DNA from: an uncultured Bacilli bacterium
Lineage (GTDB): Bacteria; Bacillota_I; Bacilli_A; RF39; UBA660
Assembly (NCBI GenBank): GCA_947628365.1
Contig: CANQZN010000005.1
Coordinates: forward strand, 1-32,057
Direction of reading: 5' to 3'
Length of the DNA stretch: 32,057 nucleotides
Part shown: positions 1 to 8,052 of the stretch, piece after piece
How positions within the stretch are numbered: the stretch's first letter is position 1
Layout of the letters: every line of letters starts with the position of its first letter
Program-made: the position numbers and the translations under genes
The notes under the pieces: model-generated
Databases searched by the model: none
Seen by the model: the letters and a program-made list of their open reading frames with translations, nothing else
Told to the model about the DNA's origin: nothing

Positions 1-813
1 ACCATTATCTTCTAAAAACTTAGCTTGGGCTCTTTGGCTTTCTGTAGCAGTTTGCTGATATTCATTTCCCCAGTGCATTGCGACAATTAACACATCAACT
101 TTATCTCTAACTGCTTCAATGTCGGCTTTAACTTTTTCTTCGTCAAATAAATTAACAATATAAGGTTCTTTAGCTATTGCACTAGCACCTAGACCATTTG
201 TTCCAACTGGTGTATATGAAAGCATTGTATAAGTAATACCATTTGCTTCCATTATTGGATAAGTATTTCTTTTTTCTTCGCTTGAAGCCATACCTGTTGC
301 TAAAATACCTGTCTTACTTTCCCACCAAGCAGCACTAATTTTAGCTCCACTTGCACCTCTATCCATAGAGTGGTTAGTAGCTAGGGATACTAAATTAAAA
401 CCAATATCTATCATGTTTTGACCAAAAGCACTTGGAGTATTAAATATAGGATAGCTACTAGGAGTACCAGTACTATCAAAAACAGTTTCTTGATTGTAAT
501 ATTTAATATCATAATCTTTTATTTTATCTTTTGTGTATGTTAACATCTCACTAAAATCATAAGTACCAGTATCTTTATTATAAGCAGCATTATATATAGG
601 ACTATGAATTAGGCCATCACCTGTCGCAATGAGAGATGCTTCATAGGTTTTGATTGGATCTTCAGGAGTAAATATATTATCAAAAGGATTTTTTGCACTA
701 TGCGTATCATTGTTTTTAAATATAAATTGAAAACCTAAAAAACCAACTAAAATTAGGGCTAAAACAAAGAAGAGAGCTAAATTTCTTTTAACTTTTTTCT
801 TTAGCTTTGCCAT
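1..813 (-). CDS. CapA-family (poly-gamma-glutamate synthesis-like) membrane-anchored protein, 3' part cut by window edge
   Basis: Reverse-strand reading from ATG at 811-813 is open to the window edge. It has an N-terminal TM segment and CapA-like motifs (ATGDGLIHSPIY, SLATNHSMDRG, VAMHWGNEY). Confidence 0.8.
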   Translation of the reverse strand, partial: MAKLKKKVKRNLALFFVLALILVGFLGFQFIFKNNDTHSAKNPFDNIFTPEDPIKTYEASLIATGDGLIHSPIYNAAYNKDTGTYDFSEMLTYTKDKIKDYDIKYYNQETVFDSTGTPSSYPIFNTPSAFGQNMIDIGFNLVSLATNHSMDRGASGAKISAAWWESKTGILATGMASSEEKRNTYPIMEANGITYTMLSYTPVGTNGLGASAIAKEPYIVNLFDEEKVKADIEAVRDKVDVLIVAMHWGNEYQQTATESQRAQAKFLEDNG

Positions 814-1172
814 TATTTTAACACCTCATAAACTTCTTCTACATTTTTTTCAGCTCTTAAGCCATGATTAGGAAGTAAATGCATATGATAATGTTTAATT
901 TTTTGGGCATTACCATAATTAACACAAACACTTAATTCTTTCGCATTTAATCTATCCATTATATGATTAATATATTTTTTAGCAATTTTATTAATATGTA
1001 ATACTAAATCATCTGGTAAATCCATTAAAGTATCATAATGTTCTTTCGGAATTATCAAAGTATGTCCATCTACATTAGGATAAGCATCCATTATAACTAT
1101 AACTTTATCATCTTCATATAGTTTATAACTAGGAACTTCTCCTTTAATTATTTTACAAAATAAACACTCCAT
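813..1172 (-). CDS. HIT family protein
   Basis: MECLFCKIIKGEVPSYKLYEDD N-terminus and HYHMHLLP histidine triad. The ORF extends to 1184; MECLFC is the likelier start. Confidence 0.9.
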   Translation of the reverse strand: MECLFCKIIKGEVPSYKLYEDDKVIVIMDAYPNVDGHTLIIPKEHYDTLMDLPDDLVLHINKIAKKYINHIMDRLNAKELSVCVNYGNAQKIKHYHMHLLPNHGLRAEKNVEEVYEVLK

Positions 1173-1250
1173 TAAAATCACCACTAATATTATAGCACAT
1201 AGGCTTAAAAAAACCTAATTTCGTTTATAATTTTGTGTAAAAATGTCAAA

Positions 1251-1934
1251 TTAATATTTTAAATTCTTTAGTTTATTTTTATTAATTTCACTTATTCTAA
1301 ATGACTCTAATCCTTTTTGCATAGCTTTATTAAATGTCCATTTTTCAATATTTTCTTTATTTTGAGATAAAAATTCAAAAGTTTTATCAAAATATTTTAC
1401 TAGGGCAACAGAATAACACCAACTAATAGCCATTTTGACATAATAATAAGAACTCTTAATACTAAGTAAATAATTTAAAACCATCTCTAAATAAGTATCA
1501 TTAATATAATAATTTAAAAGAATAACAATAATAAATCTTTGATAATATTCTTGGCTTTTATTTTTGATACTCCATAAATATTTTAAAAATTTTTCTTCAT
1601 TATTTTTAATAAATTTAAGTTCACTACAAAATATATCACAGATAGCCCAATTATCTATTTTAGGTAAAAAGTGGTTAATCAAATTAATTTTTTCTTCATA
1701 AGTAGTATGACATTTACCTATAATTAATCCTTGTAATAAAACTGTTTCAAAATAATCATCACTTAAATTATTTAGAATTTCTTGATATTCATATTCTTTA
1801 AGTAAATTACTAGCTATTTTTCTTAAAATAGGAACTTTAACACCTAAAATTTCATAATTAGTGTTGCATATTTTACTTTGAAATTTTTGATAATTTAAAT
1901 TTCTATTTATTTTTAAAGTATTTACAATATCCAT
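1251..1934 (-). CDS. DNA alkylation repair (AlkD-like, HEAT-repeat) protein
   Basis: YEILGVKVPILRKIA, WAICDIFCSELKF and MAISWCYSVALVKYF motifs typical of the AlkD-like family. Likely start at MDIVNTLK. Confidence 0.8.
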   Translation of the reverse strand: MDIVNTLKINRNLNYQKFQSKICNTNYEILGVKVPILRKIASNLLKEYEYQEILNNLSDDYFETVLLQGLIIGKCHTTYEEKINLINHFLPKIDNWAICDIFCSELKFIKNNEEKFLKYLWSIKNKSQEYYQRFIIVILLNYYINDTYLEMVLNYLLSIKSSYYYVKMAISWCYSVALVKYFDKTFEFLSQNKENIEKWTFNKAMQKGLESFRISEINKNKLKNLKY

Positions 1935-2030
1935 AATAACCTCTAATCCCATTATAATATAAGTGTATTTATTTTAAAATAAATAATTGTGTACTCATTT
2001 TGCCCAAATTAGCATAGATTAAATTAGGGA

Positions 2031-2585
2031 GTGATAAATTTGTCTAATTTTAGAGAAATTGTAACCAAAGCGGTTATTGGAAAAGCCAAAAAGACAAGTG
2101 GTAATAAATTTTCAATGGAAACAGAAGAAAAACCAGATACAGTATTAGGTTGTTGGGTAATAAATAACACATTTAATGGTACTAATAATAATGGTAGTGT
2201 TCAAATTAATGGATCATTTGATGTTAATGTTTGGTATTCTTATGATAATGATACTAAAACAGCAGTTAGTACTCAAAGATTTAATTATTCTGATAAAATG
2301 AATGTACCTTTAAAAAATGATACAGTTTTAGATAATAATTCAGAAATTATAGTTCGTAGTTTAAAACAACCAACAGTTACGGATGTTAATTTACAAAATG
2401 GTGTAGTTAATTTAAATATCGAAAAAGAATTAGGAGTAGAAATTGTTGGCAATACTAAAGTTAAAATAATGGTTGAAGATGATGAAGAAGATTATGAAGA
2501 ATTAATTGATGATGAATTAAATCAAGAAATAGATAATGTTAATGAAAATTATTTAGAAACAGAAGAAGTTAAAGAAGAAAAATAG
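2031..2585 (+). CDS. cotE: Outer spore coat morphogenetic protein CotE-like
   Basis: FREIVTKAVIGKAKK, VLGCWVINN, GSFDVNVWYSYDNDTKT and acidic C-terminus match the recalled CotE pattern (YREIITKAV, LGGWIINH, YDINVWYSYADNTKT). Confidence 0.85.
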   Translation: MINLSNFREIVTKAVIGKAKKTSGNKFSMETEEKPDTVLGCWVINNTFNGTNNNGSVQINGSFDVNVWYSYDNDTKTAVSTQRFNYSDKMNVPLKNDTVLDNNSEIIVRSLKQPTVTDVNLQNGVVNLNIEKELGVEIVGNTKVKIMVEDDEEDYEELIDDELNQEIDNVNENYLETEEVKEEK

Positions 2586-2599
2586 TCAACATTTTTTTG

Positions 2600-2629
2600 T
2601 TGACATGTAACTTATGGTAATGATATACT
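2600..2629 (+). promoter_or_regulatory. Sigma-A-like promoter for rpsP-khpA
   Basis: TTGACA (2600-2605), 18-bp spacer, TATACT (2624-2629). Confidence 0.6.
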
Positions 2630-2656
2630 AGTTGTAGTTGAAAAGGAGGCATTATA

Positions 2657-2932
2657 ATGGCAGTAAAATTAAGATTAAAAAGAATGGGCGCTAAACAAAA
2701 ACCATTTTATCGTATTGTCGCAGCTGACTCTCGTTTTCCAAGAGATGGTCGTTTCATAGAAGTTGTAGGAACTTATGATCCTATTAAAGGTGCTGACAAA
2801 GTTACAATTGATGAAGAAAAAACAATCGCATGGTTAAATAAAGGTGCTCAACCTACAGATACTGTAAAAAATATTTTATCTAATGCAGGTATAATTAAAA
2901 AATTTAATGATGCAAAAAATAAAAAGAATTAG
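2657..2932 (+). CDS. rpsP: 30S ribosomal protein S16
   Basis: [38 protein letters not shown] aaaggagg. Confidence 0.97.
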   Translation: MAVKLRLKRMGAKQKPFYRIVAADSRFPRDGRFIEVVGTYDPIKGADKVTIDEEKTIAWLNKGAQPTDTVKNILSNAGIIKKFNDAKNKKN

Positions 2933-2940
2933 GAGTTTTT

Positions 2941-3186
2941 ATGAACGTAGTAGAATTTGCTGAATATTTAGTAAAAAGTATAGTATTAGAACCGGATTTA
3001 GTAAAAGTATCCGAATTTACAGCAGATGAAGATATTACTATCTTAGAAATACTTGTTCCTGAATCAGAAATGGGTAGAGTAATTGGTAAAGGCGGTAAAA
3101 TGAGCCAATCAATTAGAACTTTAATCCAAGCTTTTGCAGCAGTAAACAAAATGTCAAAAGTAAAAATTAATATTGATTCATTTTAA
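2941..3186 (+). CDS. khpA: KH-domain RNA-binding protein (KhpA/YlqC-like)
   Basis: GRVIGKGGKMSQSIRTLIQA KH motif, directly downstream of rpsP. Confidence 0.9.
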   Translation: MNVVEFAEYLVKSIVLEPDLVKVSEFTADEDITILEILVPESEMGRVIGKGGKMSQSIRTLIQAFAAVNKMSKVKINIDSF

Positions 3187-3211
3187 GAAATAGTCTCTAT
3201 TTCTTTTTTTG
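3186..3211 (+). terminator. Rho-independent terminator after khpA
   Basis: AGAAATAG-tct-CTATTTCT followed by a T run. Confidence 0.8.
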
Positions 3212-3214
3212 CGG

Positions 3215-3246
3215 AAAAAATTGTTGGAAGTTAACAACATTTTTCT
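3215..3246 (+). terminator. Hairpin plus T-tract, conserved upstream of all three variable-protein cassettes (copy 1)
   Basis: aaaaattGTTGgaagttaaCAACattttt. Homologous hairpins occur at 29165-29194 and 31417-31444. Confidence 0.6.
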
Positions 3247-3255
3247 TTTTGAGCC

Positions 3256-3284
3256 TTGACACCGGGGGGGGGGTAATATATAAT
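3256..3284 (+). promoter_or_regulatory. Poly-G-spacer promoter, copy 1 (10 G, 17-bp spacer)
   Basis: TTGACA 3256-3261, cc, G10 (3264-3273), taata, TATAAT 3279-3284. Confidence 0.85.
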
Positions 3285-3313
3285 TATCTTATAAAATAAA
3301 GGAATGATATTTT

Positions 3314-4621
3314 ATGAGAATAATTAACAAGAAATATTTATTAATAATAATTTTGGTAGGAGTAATAATAACCGGTATCATAATATTTAAACCAAAAGAA
3401 AATATTAAACTTGATAATGTAATATCAAAACAAAAAGTAAATAATAAAACATTTGCTATGTATACTGAAACAGATAATGGATATGAAGAATATAAAGATA
3501 ATAAATTTCCAGAAGGATATGTCTTAAATACAAATGAAAGTAAATGTATAGATAATAATGGAAAAGAAGTAGATAATATATTAAGTTTTAATAATGGAGA
3601 AGTGACTATAACAAGTGGAAAAACAACTTATTGTTATTTATATTTTGATAAGAGTTTAGGACTTGAAATAAAAGAAAAAGAACCCAAAGGGTTAAGTTTA
3701 GATAAAGAACGAGGAGCAATGTATCGATTTCAAGGTCAAGCGAGAGATGCAGAAGGAAATGAACTAGTAGATAATTATATATGTTTTGGAACAAGTGACA
3801 AAGATACATGTGTAAAAGATACAGATCATTATATGTATAGAATAATAGGAATAGAAACATCTACAGGAAGAGTAAAAGTAATAAAAAAAGAGGCATTAAA
3901 TAACACAGTAAATTGGTGGGATGATTATGATCATGATAAAACATTCCCAGAAAGTAAAATATATGAAGCAATAAGTGGAGATAAATTTTTAACCAATAAA
4001 GACTATATTCCACTAGGTTGGGAAGAAAAAATATCAACTAATACATGGATGTATGGAGATATGTTGAGCAACGATGTATTAGGAGCACGACAAACAGGAG
4101 AGGGTTTATATCAAACGGAAACCGGAAAGAAAGCAACAAAATGGTATAATTACGCAACGAAAGAAACGCCAGGTGCAATACAAGCAACAGTAGGATATGA
4201 GTCCTCACCATATAAAGGACAAACAGTATATTATACAGACGGAAAAGGAAAATGGACAAAGTCATTTGATTCAAAGGTAAGTTTAATGTATCTACACGAT
4301 TATCATTATTCAGTAAGTGATACAGCAAATTGTCAAATTACTGCAGGACAATATGCGGAGTGTAAAACAGGCTGGATGCATTTAAGTAATAATGATTCAG
4401 GTCTTACTGGTGAAGGTGTTCATGAATGGTCGATGTCACGGTATGGTTGGGATACTTTTTATGGCTTTTTTCATGGTCTTGGAATAAGTATCTATGGTTA
4501 TACTAGTAACGGTATCTTGATGAGCTATTTTTCTATTCGCCCTGTATTTTATATAAACGCCTCAGAAAAATTATTAAGTGGAACCGGAACGATAACAGAT
4601 CCTTTTATGATAAAAGAATAA
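3314..4621 (+). CDS. Predicted surface/secreted variable protein, copy 1: TM anchor, stalk, C-terminal FSIRPVF module
   Basis: N-terminal hydrophobic segment MRIINKKYLLIIILVGVIITGIIIF. Paralogous to 29258..30529 over most of its length. C-terminal SIRPVFYINASEKLLSGTGTITDPF. Confidence 0.85.
   Translation: MRIINKKYLLIIILVGVIITGIIIFKPKENIKLDNVISKQKVNNKTFAMYTETDNGYEEYKDNKFPEGYVLNTNESKCIDNNGKEVDNILSFNNGEVTITSGKTTYCYLYFDKSLGLEIKEKEPKGLSLDKERGAMYRFQGQARDAEGNELVDNYICFGTSDKDTCVKDTDHYMYRIIGIETSTGRVKVIKKEALNNTVNWWDDYDHDKTFPESKIYEAISGDKFLTNKDYIPLGWEEKISTNTWMYGDMLSNDVLGARQTGEGLYQTETGKKATKWYNYATKETPGAIQATVGYESSPYKGQTVYYTDGKGKWTKSFDSKVSLMYLHDYHYSVSDTANCQITAGQYAECKTGWMHLSNNDSGLTGEGVHEWSMSRYGWDTFYGFFHGLGISIYGYTSNGILMSYFSIRPVFYINASEKLLSGTGTITDPFMIKE
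4424..4545 (+). other. Hypervariable block (about 4424-4526) plus conserved 3' anchor (4527-4545) in variable protein copy 1
   Basis: Aligned by hand to 30335-30456: same length, about 47/99 nt differ, scaffold residues conserved, followed by an identical 19-mer atttttctattcgccctgt. Confidence 0.7.
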
Positions 4622-4648
4622 AAATTGGTAAGAAATTATCAATTTTTT
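4621..4648 (+). terminator. Terminator after variable protein copy 1
   Basis: aaaATTGgTAAgaaaTTAtCAATtttttt. Confidence 0.6.
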
Positions 4649-4723
4649 AATGTACATGACAAAAAGTGACAAAATAATAATAAATTGTAAAGTAGAATAC
4701 AGCCTCATGAAGGAGATAATTGC

Positions 4724-5560
4724 ATGACAAAAGAAAAAGTATTACTAAAAGATAAGGTAGCAAAAAAATTATTTACAAGTGGAACTGAGGCATCAAAAGA
4801 ATATGTCTTAAGTATAATAAGTGAGGTTATAAAAATACCAAAGAAAAAACTAAAAGAAGATTTTGAGTTAATATATCCACAAATAAATACGAATAAAAAT
4901 TATATTGAAAGTGAAGTAGATATCGCATATGAAAATAAAGATAACTATTTTTCTATAGAAATAAATTATAATAAATATAAGGAAGTAACCAATAAGAATT
5001 TTAGTTATATGTGCCAATTATATTTAAGACAAATAAAACATAAAAAAGATTATAGTAATATAAAACAAATATGGCAAATAAATGTCAATAATTATGATTA
5101 TTATGAAGAAAATAGATTTGTATATGTAAGTGAAATGATGGATACGAAAAGTCATAAATCAAGAAATATAGGGATGCATGTAGTAGATATCAATCTAGAC
5201 TACCTAGAAGAAAAAGAGTATAATGAAATAGAGAAGGGGGATATACTAGAGAAGTTATTATATATATTTGTATGTGATAATGAAGAAGAGTTAGATAGTA
5301 TATATAAAGGGGATAAATTAATGGAAGAGATAAGAAAAGAAGTAAAGAGATTTGATCAACCTGGAGATGAGGTATTATATTACGATAAAGAGGCCTTAGA
5401 CAGAAGAGCAATGATTTGGGAAACCAAAATGAGAGATGCTAGGAGAATGTTTGAAAAAGGCTATCCTTTGGAAGAAGTAATGGATATAACCAATTTAGAT
5501 GAAGACGAACTTTTAGAATTAAAAGAAAAAGTTGAAAAAGAAAAGAATAAAGGAGAATAA
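4724..5560 (+). CDS. Rpn-family recombination-promoting nuclease / PD-(D/E)XK putative transposase
   Basis: DKVAKKLFTSGTEASKEYVLSIISEVI..., ESEVDIAYENKDNYFSIEINYN and the C-terminal 'RRAMIWETKMRDARRMFEKG' region resemble this family. Confidence 0.7.
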   Translation: MTKEKVLLKDKVAKKLFTSGTEASKEYVLSIISEVIKIPKKKLKEDFELIYPQINTNKNYIESEVDIAYENKDNYFSIEINYNKYKEVTNKNFSYMCQLYLRQIKHKKDYSNIKQIWQINVNNYDYYEENRFVYVSEMMDTKSHKSRNIGMHVVDINLDYLEEKEYNEIEKGDILEKLLYIFVCDNEEELDSIYKGDKLMEEIRKEVKRFDQPGDEVLYYDKEALDRRAMIWETKMRDARRMFEKGYPLEEVMDITNLDEDELLELKEKVEKEKNKGE

Positions 5561-5564
5561 CTTA

Positions 5565-6374
5565 ATGAAAAAAAGTAATAAAGATCAAGAGAGTATTAAT
5601 AAAAAAATATCATTAGTATTAACAGGTATAATTATTTTCTTGCTTGGTATTATTTTAGGCTTGTTAATAAGAGGAAAAACAATTGAAAAATTGAAAAATA
5701 AAGAAGAAGAGAATAATGAAAAAGTAGTTAACATATATGATATAGAGCCAATAGTTAAAGATTATATGACTGTCAAAAATCGTAAAGTTTACTTATATAA
5801 TACCAATGAAGTTATATTAAAAAATGAAGGAGAAAATATAACTTTTAAAGAATATATTAATAAATATCAAGATTTAGATAAAGTAATGGATAATTTAAAA
5901 GATTCTTTAAATGTTGTTAATGCTTTAGAAGATGGTGGTACTACTATTTATGAAACAAAAGATAATAATAAAGTTTTTGATAAAAAATTAACTATCATTA
6001 AATGTCAAACTACTGATGGTAATAAAGACTTATATATTGGTGAATATATGAATACTTTAACGGCTTTTGAAAATGGAGCATGTGGTAAAAATTATTTTAA
6101 TGACAAAGAATTTTCAAGAGTATATACCATAAAAAATATTAAAGAAGTTAAAGTAGATAGTGAAAATAATAAGTATTATTTAGAAATAACGGTTGATGAT
6201 GGTAATAAAAGTACAACTATTAATCGTGTTATGAATAAAGAAAGTAGAGATATTTTAAAAGAAAATAAAAAATATGCTTTTTACTTTACAAATAAATATG
6301 GTGAATTATTAAAAGAAGATATGGAAGAAATATTTAATAAGGCAACTCTTACTGGTGTTGCTCCAAGTGAATAA
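5565..6374 (+). CDS. Hypothetical membrane-anchored protein
   Basis: RBS aaaggagaataactta before ATG at 5565; one N-terminal TM segment. The ORF in the track begins at 5532, but 5565 is better supported. Confidence 0.75.
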   Translation: MKKSNKDQESINKKISLVLTGIIIFLLGIILGLLIRGKTIEKLKNKEEENNEKVVNIYDIEPIVKDYMTVKNRKVYLYNTNEVILKNEGENITFKEYINKYQDLDKVMDNLKDSLNVVNALEDGGTTIYETKDNNKVFDKKLTIIKCQTTDGNKDLYIGEYMNTLTAFENGACGKNYFNDKEFSRVYTIKNIKEVKVDSENNKYYLEITVDDGNKSTTINRVMNKESRDILKENKKYAFYFTNKYGELLKEDMEEIFNKATLTGVAPSE

Positions 6375-6401
6375 CTATATTTTTGTGAAAAATTAATGAA
6401 A

Positions 6402-6428
6402 TTAGCACTCGGGACTTGCAATTGCTAA
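6402..6428 (+). promoter_or_regulatory. CIRCE element (HrcA operator)
   Basis: TTAGCACTC-N9-AATTGCTAA; consensus is TTAGCACTC-N9-GAGTGCTAA, so the right arm matches 7/9. Confidence 0.85.
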
Positions 6429-6519
6429 AAATAGTGCTATAATTATAGTTGTAAAGGGAATATAAAACAAACTTTACGGGTATTATAATTGTATATTGAT
6501 AAGAAAGGAAATGATTAAT

Positions 6520-6939
6520 ATGATGATGATACCAAGAAGAAGAGATAGTTTTGATTTATGGGAGGAATTATTTAAAGATCCATTCTTTACAACTAATGAA
6601 AGTAAAGTAATGCGTACAGATATCAAAGAGGGTAAAAATAATTATGATATTATAATTGATTTACCCGGATATGAAAAAGAAGATATCAAAATTGATATCG
6701 ATAATGGGTATTTAAATATAACTGCCACTATGAATAATGAACATGAAGAAAAAGATGACAGCAAATTTGTAAGAAGAGAAAGATATTTTGGTGAGTGCTC
6801 TCGTAGTTTCTATGTTGGTGATGAAATTGAGAGTGAAGATGTTAAAGCTTCATTTAAAAATGGAACATTAAAACTAGAAATACCTAAAAAAGAAGAAAAG
6901 AAGAGTATTCCTGAAAAGAAATATATCGATATAGATTAA
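6520..6939 (+). CDS. hsp20: Hsp20/alpha-crystallin family small heat shock protein
   Basis: RTDIKEGKNNYDIIIDLPGYEKEDIKIDIDNGYLNITA and FKNGTLKLEIPKKE; CIRCE upstream. Likely start MMMIPRRRDSF; the ORF extends to 6496. Confidence 0.93.
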   Translation: MMMIPRRRDSFDLWEELFKDPFFTTNESKVMRTDIKEGKNNYDIIIDLPGYEKEDIKIDIDNGYLNITATMNNEHEEKDDSKFVRRERYFGECSRSFYVGDEIESEDVKASFKNGTLKLEIPKKEEKKSIPEKKYIDID

Positions 6940-6948
6940 AATTAAAAA

Positions 6949-6978
6949 GAACATATAGTGTAAAATGCTATATGTTTT
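6949..6978. terminator. Terminator between the convergent hsp20 and sigK genes
   Basis: AACATATAG...CTATATGTTTTTTT. Confidence 0.75.
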
Positions 6979-6979
6979 T

Positions 6980-7684
6980 TTATAGACTATTTTTATTTTT
7001 AATAAATTCTCTTAATATTTTAGTTAAAGCTCTTTTTTCAATTCTTGAAACATAACTACGAGATATACCCATTTCATCAGCAATTTCTTTTTGCGTTAAA
7101 TCTTTTTCGTTATTTAGTCCATATCTTTTAATAATTATTTCTCTTTCTCTTTTATTTAATTTCTGCATATATTTTTTTAATAAAGCAATATTATCTTTAA
7201 TTTGTAAGGTATCTAAGATATCTTCTTTTTTATCTTCTAACATATCTGCTAAATTAATTTCATTTCCTTCTTTATCATAACCAATGGAATCATTTAAAGA
7301 GATAGTAAATTGATTTTTCTTATTGCTTCTGTAAAACATTAGAATTTCATTTTGAATACATCTTGCGGCATAAGTTGTTATTTTAACGGTTGGTGTTTTT
7401 TTATAAGTATCAATTCCTTTAATTAACCCAATCGTACCTATAGAAATTAAATCATCCGTATCAGTACTTTTATTATCAAACTTTTTAACAATATGCGCGA
7501 CTAATCTTAAATTATGCTCAATCAAAATACTTCTGGCTTCAGTATCTCCTTGTAACATTTTATCAACATATTTATCTTCTTCTTCACTAGTTAAAGGTGG
7601 AGGGAAGACATTATTACCATAGCTTCCAGTAAAAAAAATCATACTTTTTACCATAGCAATTAAATTTAAAAACATAAAATACAC
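6980..7684 (-). CDS. sigK: RNA polymerase sporulation sigma factor SigK
   Basis: IEHNLRLVAHIVKKFDN, DLISIGTIGLIKGI and MGISRSYVSRIEKRALTKI, with an N-terminal hydrophobic pro-region (VFPPPLTSEEE). Confidence 0.9.
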   Translation of the reverse strand: MYFMFLNLIAMVKSMIFFTGSYGNNVFPPPLTSEEEDKYVDKMLQGDTEARSILIEHNLRLVAHIVKKFDNKSTDTDDLISIGTIGLIKGIDTYKKTPTVKITTYAARCIQNEILMFYRSNKKNQFTISLNDSIGYDKEGNEINLADMLEDKKEDILDTLQIKDNIALLKKYMQKLNKREREIIIKRYGLNNEKDLTQKEIADEMGISRSYVSRIEKRALTKILREFIKNKNSL

Positions 7685-7746
7685 CCTTGATAAACTATAT
7701 GAGTATTTATGAAAAATTTGCCAAAGAAAAAGAGCTAAGTCGCTCC

Positions 7747-7914
7747 CTATTTAGATTTAAGACAAGTTTCAATCATACTAACGACAACATTATTAAAAGA
7801 GGTATTGTTTTCTTTAGCGATTTTTTCAATTTCTTTGATATATTTCTCTTTTATATAAAGAGTTTTATATGTCGCTGGTACTTTGTTCTTTGTCTTCAAT
7901 GGAACAAAACTCAC
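7747..7914 (-). CDS. Small ribbon-helix-helix-like protein, 55 aa, GTG start (not in the supplied ORF track)
   Basis: Reverse-strand translation VSFVPLKTKNKVPATYKTLYIKEKYIKEIEKIAKENNTSFNNVVVSMIETCLKSK*; RBS aaaggag about 10 nt upstream of GTG. Confidence 0.75.
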   Translation of the reverse strand: MSFVPLKTKNKVPATYKTLYIKEKYIKEIEKIAKENNTSFNNVVVSMIETCLKSK

Positions 7915-8052
7915 CTCATGACCACTCCTTTATAAAATTTTATTATAATAAATAATTAAATGATAAGTTAGAAATTTCTAATATACTTATTTAATAAAAA
8001 AATTTTCTTTCAAATATGGTACTTTTTAGATATAATAGGTTTAGGTGGTAGT

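Noticed and set aside
2904-3149. Antisense ORF over khpA
   Set aside because: Overlaps a confidently identified gene; no start context.
3215-3313. Invertible promoter (recombinase-type phase switch) at the variable-protein cassettes
   Set aside because: No inverted repeats flank the promoter segment and no site-specific recombinase is nearby; homopolymer slippage explains the differences better.
3606-4328. Antisense ORFs (3606..3860, 4038..4328) inside variable protein copy 1, and similar ones at 29718..29939, 30084..30350 and 31774..31995
   Set aside because: Low-complexity Leu/Tyr/His-rich translations from the reverse of A/T-rich coding DNA; no RBS; the sense frame is clearly coding.
5232-5240. 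Five-G runs in coding regions (about 5236, 12246, 30422) as further phase-variable tracts
   Set aside because: Only 5 G, explained by codon context; much shorter than the promoter tract of copy 1 and not in matching positions in paralogs.
7687-7935. 82-aa plus-strand ORF between sigK and polA
   Set aside because: Phe-rich, poor initiation context; the opposite strand holds a better RHH-like gene.
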